DNA from: Pseudomonadota bacterium
GTDB taxonomy: Bacteria; Pseudomonadota; Alphaproteobacteria; Azospirillales; Azospirillaceae
DNA length: 5,621 bases
NCBI GenBank assembly: GCA_023413605.1
Contig: JAEZPL010000734.1
Coordinates: 1 to 5,621, forward strand
Direction: 5' to 3'
The translations under genes and the position numbers were made by a program. Shown here in pieces: positions 1 through 5,010 of the stretch (within the stretch, counting starts at the first letter, position 1; every line of letters starts with the position of its first letter). The notes beneath the pieces were generated by a model. The model did not search any database. It saw only the letters and a list, made by a program, of their open reading frames with translations, and was not told the origin of the DNA.

Positions 1-825
1 TACGGCTATGTCGGCAACCGGGCCGCGGTGTTCCCGCTGCAACGGCTGGGCTTCGACGCCATCGCGGTGAACACGGTGCAGTTCTCCAACCACACCGGCT
101 ACGGCGAATGGACCGGGCAGGTCTTCAGCGCGGAGCATGTGGCCGACCTGATCGACGGCATCGCCGCCCGCGGCGTGCTGCCGACGTGCGACGCGCTGCT
201 GTCCGGCTATATGGGCGACGTCGGGCTGGGGCAGGCGATCGTCGAGACGGCGGGGCGGCTGAAGGCCGCGAACCCGCGCGCCGTCTACGCCTGCGACCCG
301 GTGATGGGCGACGTCGGGCGCGGCTTCTTCGTGCGGCCGGGCCTGCCGGAGTTCATCCGGGAACACGCGGTCCCCGCCGCCGACCTGCTGACGCCCAACC
401 AGTTCGAGCTGGAGTATCTGGTCGACCGGAAGGTGGAGACGCTGGACGACGCGCTGGCCGCCACCGCCGCGCTGCGCGCGCGGGGGCCGCGGCTGGTGCT
501 GGTGACCAGCCTGACGCGCAAGGACGCCTCCCCCGACAGCATCGAGATGCTGGCCGACACCGCCGACGGCGCGTGGCTGGTGTCCACGCCCCGCCTGCCG
601 CTGAACCCGCCGCCGAACGGCTCGGGCGACGCGGTGGCCGCGCTGTTCCTCGCCCACTATCTCAAGAATCACGACCCGGCCCAGGCGCTGGAGCAGGCCG
701 CGGCGGCCATTTACGCCATCTTCCTGACCACCCGCCAGCTCGGCACGCGCGAACTGGCGCTGATCGCCGCGCAGGACGAGTTCGTGAATCCGTCGCGCCG
801 GTTCCAGGCTACCCAGGTGCGCTGA
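1..825 (+). CDS. pdxY: Pyridoxal kinase PdxY (5' end cut by window edge)
   Basis: Phosphorylates pyridoxal with ATP to pyridoxal 5'-phosphate in the cytoplasmic B6 salvage pathway; member of the ribokinase-like PfkB superfamily. The frame is open from base 1, starting inside the conserved YGYVGN segment, so only about 12 N-terminal residues are missing (274 residues are visible; the family is about 287). Family marks, numbered from the first visible residue: AAVFPLQRLG near 8-17, VQFSNHTGYG near 26-35, DPVMGD at 99-104, TPNQFELEYL near 131-140, and the NGSGD anion-hole and catalytic-Asp motif near 206-210. The C-terminal stretch AAIYAIFLTTRQL and the ending RRFQATQVR match PdxY rather than PdxK. 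A GTG at 28 is internal, not the start. Translation ends with TGA at 823-825; a strong hairpin begins 11 bases later. No partner gene is visible upstream. Confidence 0.95.
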   Translation, partial: YGYVGNRAAVFPLQRLGFDAIAVNTVQFSNHTGYGEWTGQVFSAEHVADLIDGIAARGVLPTCDALLSGYMGDVGLGQAIVETAGRLKAANPRAVYACDPVMGDVGRGFFVRPGLPEFIREHAVPAADLLTPNQFELEYLVDRKVETLDDALAATAALRARGPRLVLVTSLTRKDASPDSIEMLADTADGAWLVSTPRLPLNPPPNGSGDAVAALFLAHYLKNHDPAQALEQAAAAIYAIFLTTRQLGTRELALIAAQDEFVNPSRRFQATQVR

Positions 826-833
826 TCCCTTTC

Positions 834-962
834 ATACCGAAGGCGTTTGATGGCTTCCATCAAACGCCTTCGGTTCAAACCCGGCAGCACATGGCGCGGC
901 CATGTGCGAAAGGGTGATGCGGCCGGCCGTTCATGGAAGCGCTTCATGCGCCGGCCGTATCA
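834..962 (+). repeat. Three-hairpin dispersed repeat, copy 1
   Basis: A 129-bp element made of three consecutive hairpins. HP1: 836-853 pairs with 857-874 (18 bp, loop CTT). HP2: 887-895 pairs with 899-907 (9 bp, loop GCG). HP3: 915-927 pairs with 950-962 (13 bp including one G-T wobble at 919/958), with a 22-base apical region holding a smaller CAT-g-GAA/TTC-ATG helix. The element runs from ATACCG on the left to CCGTAT plus CA on the right. It matches 4662-4789 at about 86% identity with a single 1-base gap. It sits between pdxY and the LOG gene. The family is not one I recognise by name. The + strand only records that the two copies share orientation; the transcribed strand is not established. 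Confidence 0.92.
836..874 (+). terminator. Candidate pdxY terminator (HP1 of repeat copy 1)
   Basis: An 18-bp perfect stem with a three-base loop, starting 11 bases after the pdxY stop. It could end pdxY transcription and protect the 3' end. It lacks a T-run (TTCAAACCC follows), so a classical intrinsic terminator is not proven. The same hairpin in copy 2 is not near a gene end, which argues that termination is incidental to its main role. Confidence 0.35.
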
Positions 963-988
963 TTCCACGCCCATGCGCCGGTCGCATC
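945..988 (+). repeat. Tandem partial duplication of the HP3 right arm
   Basis: The 17 bases at 945-961 (starting CATGCGCCGG) recur at 972-988 with 15 of 17 matching, 27 bases downstream. The second copy at 977-988 can also pair with the HP3 left arm at 916-927 (12 positions, one G-T wobble), so the left arm has two mutually exclusive partners. Copy 2 of the repeat has no such extra arm. Confidence 0.7.
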
Positions 989-1007
989 CGCGCCCGGAGG
1001 TCTTTGC

Positions 1008-1032
1008 CCTGGCGGAGCGCTCGTCCGCCGGG
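1008..1032 (+). promoter_or_regulatory. Hairpin in the leader region of the LOG gene
   Basis: CCCTGGCGGA and TCCGCCGGG form a stem of about ten pairs (one G-T) around a 7-base loop, ending 21 bases before the Shine-Dalgarno of the LOG gene. It may be a leader structure or terminator remnant. No convincing -35/-10 pair was found around it. Confidence 0.3.
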
Positions 1033-1065
1033 TAGGGTCCGTGCCCTTCGAACGAGGGGAGACAC

Positions 1066-1644
1066 ATGCGGATTTGCGTCTATGCCGGATCCAACCCCGG
1101 CACCAACCCGGCCTATGGCGACGCGGCGGAGCGGTTCGGCCGCCTGCTGGCGGAGCGCGGCATCGGTCTCGTCTACGGCGGCGGGCGCACCGGGCTGATG
1201 GGGCGCGTGGCCGACGGCGCGCTGGCGGCCGGCGGCACGGTGACCGGCATCATCCCGCGCTTCCTGATGGACAAGGAGGTCGGGCACCAGGGGCTCCAGG
1301 ACCTGCGCATCGTCGAGTCGATGCACGAGCGCAAGGCGCTGATGGCGGAACTGGCCGACGGCTTCGTCGCCCTGCCCGGCGGCATCGGCACGCTGGAGGA
1401 AATCTTCGAGGTGTGGACCTGGGCGCAGCTCGGCCGTCACGACAAGCCCTGCGGGCTGCTCAACGCGGCCGGCTTCTACGATGGGCTGTCGCGTTTCCTC
1501 GACCATGTGGCCGGGGAGCGGTTCATGCAGGACAAGCACCGCGCCATGCTGATCGTCAAGGACAGCCCGGAAGCCATCCTCGACGCTTTCGAGGCCTACC
1601 GCCCGCCGGTCGTGGAAAAGTGGCTCGATAAAAGCCGCACCTGA
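1066..1644 (+). CDS. LOG family protein (TIGR00730), cytokinin-type nucleotide phosphoribohydrolase
   Basis: Predicted Rossmann-fold enzyme of the LOG (Lonely guy) family. Members hydrolyse nucleoside 5'-monophosphates to base plus ribose 5-phosphate, including isopentenyladenosine monophosphate to free cytokinin. The 192-residue length is normal. Visible marks: the N-terminal strand and loop ICVYAGSNPG (residues 3-12), the nucleotide loop GGGRTGLMG (38-46), MHERK (86-90), and the catalytic signature PGGIGTLEE (104-112, pattern PGGxGTxxE). The start is fixed by the Shine-Dalgarno GAGGGGAG at 1054-1061, four bases before ATG, and by alignment of the N-terminal strand. Cytoplasmic. It is 240 bases after pdxY with the repeat between, so probably a separate unit. 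In plant-associated bacteria the family may provide cytokinin, but most members serve general nucleotide housekeeping; the substrate cannot be read from sequence. Confidence 0.95.
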   Translation: MRICVYAGSNPGTNPAYGDAAERFGRLLAERGIGLVYGGGRTGLMGRVADGALAAGGTVTGIIPRFLMDKEVGHQGLQDLRIVESMHERKALMAELADGFVALPGGIGTLEEIFEVWTWAQLGRHDKPCGLLNAAGFYDGLSRFLDHVAGERFMQDKHRAMLIVKDSPEAILDAFEAYRPPVVEKWLDKSRT

Positions 1645-1687
1645 TCGCCACCCCCCGGCACCGCCCCTGTTACCGTCCGGTGCGGCT
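1633..1687. terminator. Inverted repeat spanning the convergent gene ends
   Basis: AGCCGCACC at 1633-1641 is the exact reverse complement of GGTGCGGCT at 1679-1687. The two arms are the last codons of the two convergent genes, so both proteins carry SRT near the C-terminus. A shorter nested stem (GCACCG 1658-1663 with CGGTGC 1678-1683) is also possible. It could be a bidirectional terminator, but there is no T-run on either side and the loop is long. Confidence 0.3.
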
Positions 1688-2140
1688 GAGGTGCTGCGGG
1701 GTGGAGGCTGGGCCGCCGTTGGCCGGCTGGGAGCCGGGACCGGACGGCCCGCCCTCCGCGAACAGCCGCACCAGGGCGTTCCAGTCGTTGCGGAAGCGCG
1801 TGCCGAAATCCGCATCGGCCTTGGCGGTGCGGGCCGGCCGGACGACGCGGCTTGCCTGCGCGCTCGTGGTCGCCTTGGCCGAGCGGGACACCGTGCGGAC
1901 CGGCTTCCGCGGGGGCGGGTCGGGCTTGCGGACCGGAAGCGGGGCGCTTGGGGCCGTGACCACCGGCGGCTCCCCGGCCAGGGAATTGCGGGAAAAGGCG
2001 TCCTGGCATAAGCCCTGCTCCCGCGCCTGATCCAACTCGTGCCCTTCCAGCAGCCAGCAATCGAGGCTGCCCGCCCCGGCTGCCGGGGCCGCAAGAAGGA
2101 GCGCCAGCGTCAGTGTGCAGTGCCGGACCCAGCCTGGCAT
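1670..2140 (-). CDS. Small predicted secreted protein, unknown function
   Basis: 156 residues; no family recognised. Residues 1-23 look like a Sec signal peptide: Arg6 in the n-region, hydrophobic core TLALLLAAPA, and Ala-x-Ala near AAGA with cleavage around 23. Two cysteines follow (28 and 45) in a small N-terminal module beginning SLDCWLLEGHE, possibly a disulfide in the periplasm. Residues 57-108 are a Pro/Arg/Ser/Ala-rich, probably disordered and strongly basic linker. Residues 110-128 (DFGTRFRNDWNALVRLF) could form an amphipathic helix. The start is supported by a purine-rich Shine-Dalgarno (GGGAGAAGG on the coding strand) just upstream and by the signal peptide. It converges on the LOG gene with 25 bases between stops. 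It may be exported or bound to the envelope; the basic linker would suit contact with peptidoglycan, nucleic acid or anionic lipid, but that is speculation. Competing longer frames on this strand overlap LOG and lack these marks. Confidence 0.75.
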   Translation of the reverse strand: MPGWVRHCTLTLALLLAAPAAGAGSLDCWLLEGHELDQAREQGLCQDAFSRNSLAGEPPVVTAPSAPLPVRKPDPPPRKPVRTVSRSAKATTSAQASRVVRPARTAKADADFGTRFRNDWNALVRLFAEGGPSGPGSQPANGGPASTPQHLSRTGR

Positions 2141-2225
2141 TCCAGCCTTCTCCCTCGCCGTTGTTCCTGTCCTAGGGATACAACGTAAGGCGGGGCGACA
2201 TCTTCAGCGCGAAGCGGGAGTAGGC

Positions 2226-2256
2226 GGGCATCGCCGTGGTAACCCTGGCGATGCCC
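2226..2256 (-). terminator. Stem-loop just after the PAS-PilZ sensor gene
   Basis: GGGCATCGCC (2226-2235) pairs perfectly with GGCGATGCCC (2247-2256) around an 11-base loop, starting six bases beyond the sensor stop codon. The location fits a terminator or 3'-end stabiliser for the - strand transcript. No T-run follows. It is also within 90-115 bases upstream of the secreted-protein start, so it may insulate that gene. Confidence 0.45.
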
Positions 2257-3207
2257 AAACGGTTAGGCCTTGTACGCCAACCGCAATCCGCCCCAATGGC
2301 GCCCGCGCACGGTGATGGGGGCGTCCACCTCCTTCAGCCGCACGATCTGCCCGCCGCCCATGTCGCGGCGGTAGGCCTGCAGCAGGAACGGCCGCGTGTT
2401 GCGCGCGGCCCCCAGCCCCGCCCGGTCGGCGAAAACCCTCCGGTTGCGGCTGTTGGCCGTGTTCCAGACCGGGTCGTCCGGCCGCTGGGGCTGCGAATAG
2501 CGGGCGTTGTGCGTCGGCAGGTAGCCGACGGCGTTGACCGCGGCGCAGAACTGGACCCGCTGGTCGAAGGCCAGCAACGGTTCCTGCAAGGCGGGGAACA
2601 GGCGGTCGGTCAGCGCCGTGAAGGGGGCCGTGAACTGCTCCGGCTCGCTGCCGGGGATGGTGACGAGTTCGGTGGCGAACAGCTCCGCCTCGGTGATCTC
2701 GCCGCGGCTCAGGCTGTCTTCGAGCGCCCGCGACAGGGCCTTCGCGGTCTCTTGCGCCTTTTCGATGAAGCGGGCGTCGCTGGCCACCAGAGCGTTGTAG
2801 TAGGCCTCCAGCTTGGCGGTGAGCGCCTCGTCCAGGGTGTCGTAGGCGAGGTGCATGCCGAGGTCGCTGGTGCCGGCGACCACGCAGGGAACCCGGCCGA
2901 CGTCGCGCAGCAGAATGATGGCGGCCGCTTGCTCCGGCAGCTCCGGCAACTGGTCCGGATCGACCAGCAAGCCGTCCAGCGACAGATCCAGCATGGTGGT
3001 GGAGTGCGGCGTGCCATGGACGGTCATCGTCACCGGCACTTCGCACGGGATGCGGTCGGAGACGCGGCGGTCGCCGGCCACCGACTGGCGCAGCGCGATC
3101 ACCAGACGGCGCTTCAGGTCGGAGACGGCGGTGCGCGTGTCGGTCATGCGGCGGCTGACGTCGGTCGCGACGACGTTGATCTCGTCCGCCCGGTCGCGGA
3201 TGTGCAG

Positions 3208-3217
3208 CACGCTGGGC
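3208..3217 (-). other. Second frameshift site in the sensor gene
   Basis: On the coding strand the reading ...VEEAAQ runs out of phase at GCCCAGCGTGCTG, and the coiled coil resumes as VLHIRDRADEI one frame over. Restoring two bases (CAGC then GG then GTG) gives AAQRVLHI; removing one C of the CCC run gives AASVLHI. Both are plausible and the sequence alone cannot decide. The downstream frame then stays open to the stop at 2263. Confidence 0.8.
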
Positions 3218-4423
3218 CGCCTCCTCCACCCCGATCCAGGTGGCGTCCAGGTCGCTTTCGATCGTCTTGCAGGTTTCCAGCAACGCGGCGCGGGTGATCG
3301 CCTTGCGGCGCTCCTCCAACTCGTGCCGTTCGTGCAGGCCGTAGGCGACCTTGGCCTTCATGGCCCGCAGTTCCGACCCGATCCTCCAGAACTCGGCCAC
3401 TCCGGAGTGCGGGACGGGCGCGACGAAGTCGTTGCGGGCGATCCGTTCGAAGCTCCCCTCCAGGAGCCGCAACGGGCGGCGCATCGCCCGCAGCAGAAGC
3501 AGGCCCATGACGGCCGCAGCGGTCGCACCGGCGAGGACCATCAGCAGAATGGTGGTGACGTCCCGGTTCAGGGTGGCCACCGCGCCATCATACTCCTCCC
3601 TCGCGACGCGGACCTGAAGGGCGAGCAGCGCGCGGTTGACCTCGAAGACGCTCTGGAACAGCGGCAGGATTTTGCTGTCCAGGTGGGTTTCCAGCCGCAG
3701 GGCGTCACCGGCCTTCGCCATGTCCAGGGCCGGCAGCAGCGCCTCGCGCACGAAGGTACCGCGCCGGGCCTGGAACTGGTCGGCGAGCTGCTTTTCCTCC
3801 GGCGTGAGATAGGTGGCCAGATATTCGGTCCAGATCTGGTCGATCCGTGCCGTGTTGCCGGTGACGCGCCGCCCCCGTTCTTCGACCACCTTGGGTTCGC
3901 TGCCGTCGCGCGCGTCGATGATCAAGAAGGTGACCTGCTGAACGTTGTCGCGCATCAGGTCGAGGATGTCGCCGATCTGCGCCGCCGGCATGGTGCGGTC
4001 CTCGTAGACCGTCTTCAGCGCCGCGTTTGAGCTGCCCATGCCATACAGGCCGACCCCACCCGCCAGCGCGGTGATGAGGATCAGCATGCCCACGAGCAGG
4101 GTCAGGCGCCCGGCGATGCTGTGCGCCCATTCCGTCAGGCGCGGCCGGAGGCCCCGGCGGATCAGCGCACCCTCGCGCAGCCCCAGATCTCCTCCCCGGC
4201 CCTCGCGGATGGCGGCGTAGGCGGCCTCGGCCTTGGCGATCTCCTCCCGGTCGGGTTTGGAGCGGATCGAGATGTAGCCGGTGACCTGCCCGTTTTCGAC
4301 GATCGGGGTGACGTTGGCGCGGACCCAGTAGAAATCGCCCTGCTTCGTGCGGTTCTTCACCAGCCCTTCCCACGGCCGGCCGGCCTTGATGGTGGTCCAG
4401 AGGTTGGCGAAGGCCTCCTTCGG

Positions 4424-4433
4424 CATGTGGGTG
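4424..4433 (-). other. First frameshift site in the sensor gene, inside the PAS domain
   Basis: Coding strand CGCCACCCACATGCCG reads VRHP in the first frame and MPKEAF in the next. The Aer family has HP-x-MP here, so a loss of two bases removing residue 60 (Asp60 in E. coli Aer) fits best. After that correction the residue numbers agree with Aer column by column (W70, W79, N85). Removal of one C from the CCC run would also restore phase but would leave the motif one residue short. Confidence 0.85.
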
Positions 4434-4661
4434 GCGGACGATGTTGTGGAGGGCGCCCACCAACCCCTGCTCATCGAAACCGCTGATCTCGATGAAGGCC
4501 TTGTTGACGAAGGTGATCCGGCCGCTGGGATCGGTGCGCGACACCAGCGGCATGCCCTCCTTCAATTCGACCTCGGTGTTGGTGACGGGCTCGTTGAGGC
4601 GCATGAACCACCTGTTTTCGTTGTTCCCCACACCCCCGCGCGATTCGACCGTTGTCGTATG

Positions 4662-4789
4662 ATACCGAAGGCGTTTGATGAGTTCCATCAAACGCCCTCG
4701 GTACAAACCCGACAGCACATTGCACAGCAATGTGCGAGAGGGTCATACGGCCGGCCGATCATGGAACTCTTCATGCGCCGGCCGTATGA
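4662..4789 (+). repeat. Three-hairpin dispersed repeat, copy 2
   Basis: Same architecture and orientation as copy 1. HP1: 4663-4680 with 4686-4703 (18 positions, one A-C mismatch at 4669/4697, loop AGTTC). HP2: 4715-4723 with 4727-4735 (9 bp, loop ACA). HP3: 4743-4755 with 4777-4789 (13 bp, no mismatch), with a 21-base apical region again containing CAT-g-GAA/TTC-ATG. Compared with copy 1 there are 17 substitutions and one single-base gap. It ends 57 bases upstream of the sensor start codon and is antisense to that gene, so if the sensor promoter lies farther out, the complement of this element would be in its 5' leader. Confidence 0.92.
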
Positions 4790-4842
4790 GCCGAGAAAAA
4801 GAATTGATGGAGAGTGTTTTCGTGACCGGCTTTGCTGCAAAA

Positions 4843-4858
4843 GTTTGTCCCGACAAAC
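4843..4858. promoter_or_regulatory. Perfect inverted repeat, possible operator
   Basis: GTTTGTC and GACAAAC flank a CC spacer (7+2+7). Tight dyad symmetry with a two-base spacer suits a dimeric DNA-binding protein better than an RNA hairpin. It lies 239 bases upstream of the sensor start on the coding side. No known consensus was recognised. Confidence 0.3.
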
Positions 4859-5010
4859 AATGGATGTGCCGAAGGCTTCCGCGATCGTGCGGCGTGATGT
4901 GATGCGGGATATTATTATTTCGGCCAGGGGGGCCGCACCGGCGGTTCGCGTTCTGCAATTGCAGCCGGCGAGTCTTTTGCAGAATGGGAACTCGTTTTTC
5001 TTCTAATTGA

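Larger units (their letters stand above)
2263..4604 (-). pseudogene. Aer-type PAS / helical sensor / HAMP / PilZ membrane receptor, broken by two frameshifts
   Basis: Three reading frames join into one protein of 781 residues if two bases are restored at each of two sites (near 4430 and 3212). Domains of the reconstruction: Aer-like PAS about 20-120, with N34, R57, H58, W70, W79, N85 and Y93 matching E. coli Aer FAD-pocket numbering; TM1 about 168-190; periplasmic four-helix-type region about 191-345; TM2 about 352-372; HAMP about 373-422; coiled coil to about 510; PilZ about 513-590 with RVSDR (515-519) and DLSLDG (541-546), the RxxxR and DxSxxG c-di-GMP motifs; then a C-terminal domain (591-781) with YLPTHN and GRHWGGLRLAY, which I associate with alphaproteobacterial chemoreceptors. 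No MCP signalling hairpin is present. The start at 4604 (MRLNEPVTNTE) is the usual Aer-family N-terminus and has AGGTGG upstream; the ATG at 4553 follows an SD-like AAGGAGG but would cut conserved residues. Inferred role: redox/energy sensing coupled to c-di-GMP, if functional. Confidence 0.88.
4605..5010. other. 406-base gene-free interval between HD-GYP and sensor genes
   Basis: No convincing gene. It contains the Shine-Dalgarno for the sensor at 4608-4613 (- strand), repeat copy 2 at 4662-4789, and a tail at 4790-5010 that is clearly AT-richer than the surrounding coding DNA. The tail holds a perfect inverted repeat GTTTGTC-CC-GACAAAC (4843-4858), the palindrome CTGCAATTGCAG (4953-4964), and TTCTGCAA/TTGCAGAA arms at 4951-4958 and 4977-4984. 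Any promoter for the sensor should lie here on the - strand, but no clear -35/-10, sigma-54 or EcfG match was found by eye. No T-run terminator for the HD-GYP gene was seen. Confidence 0.6.

Noticed and set aside
871..883. GGTTCAAACCC in copy 1 resembles a tRNA T-arm
   Set aside because: No acceptor stem, anticodon arm or D-arm fits around it, and the equivalent in copy 2 is GGTACAAACCC, which loses the T-loop pattern.
836..914. Parallel + strand reading frames through both repeat copies (both containing FHQTPSVQTRQH)
   Set aside because: Similarity follows from the shared DNA. Copy 1 hits a stop at TGA 915-917 because of a structurally compensated base, substitutions keep base pairing rather than protein, and no start or ribosome site is present.
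834..962. CRISPR array or ERIC element as an explanation of the repeat (length is close to the 127 bp of ERIC)
   Set aside because: There are only two copies 3.8 kb apart with no spacer pattern, and the sequence does not resemble the ERIC core.
931..2094. Long - strand open frame of 387 codons opposite the LOG gene
   Set aside because: Arg/Ala/Pro-rich shadow frame typical of GC-rich DNA; the + strand LOG gene and the 1670-2140 secreted protein explain the region better.
2204..3210. Continuation of the middle frame of the sensor down to 2204 as a 756-residue protein
   Set aside because: After about position 3212 this frame turns into Arg/Pro/Gly-rich shadow, whereas the next frame shows a clean coiled coil, PilZ motifs and conserved C-terminus.
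4553..4604. Alternative sensor start at 4553 with an SD-like AAGGAGG upstream
   Set aside because: It would delete the conserved Aer-family N-terminus MRLNEPVTNTE; the purine run encodes the conserved KEG and is most likely coincidence.
4605..4730. Extension of the sensor gene upstream to 4730, through repeat copy 2
   Set aside because: The added residues are simply the complement of the repeat and do not resemble family N-termini; a ribosome site precedes 4604.
4860..5006. Small + strand frame of 48 residues beginning MDVPKAS in the spacer after HD-GYP
   Set aside because: No Shine-Dalgarno before the ATG, no recognisable domain or signal, and it lies in AT-richer intergenic DNA; nothing beyond an open frame supports it.
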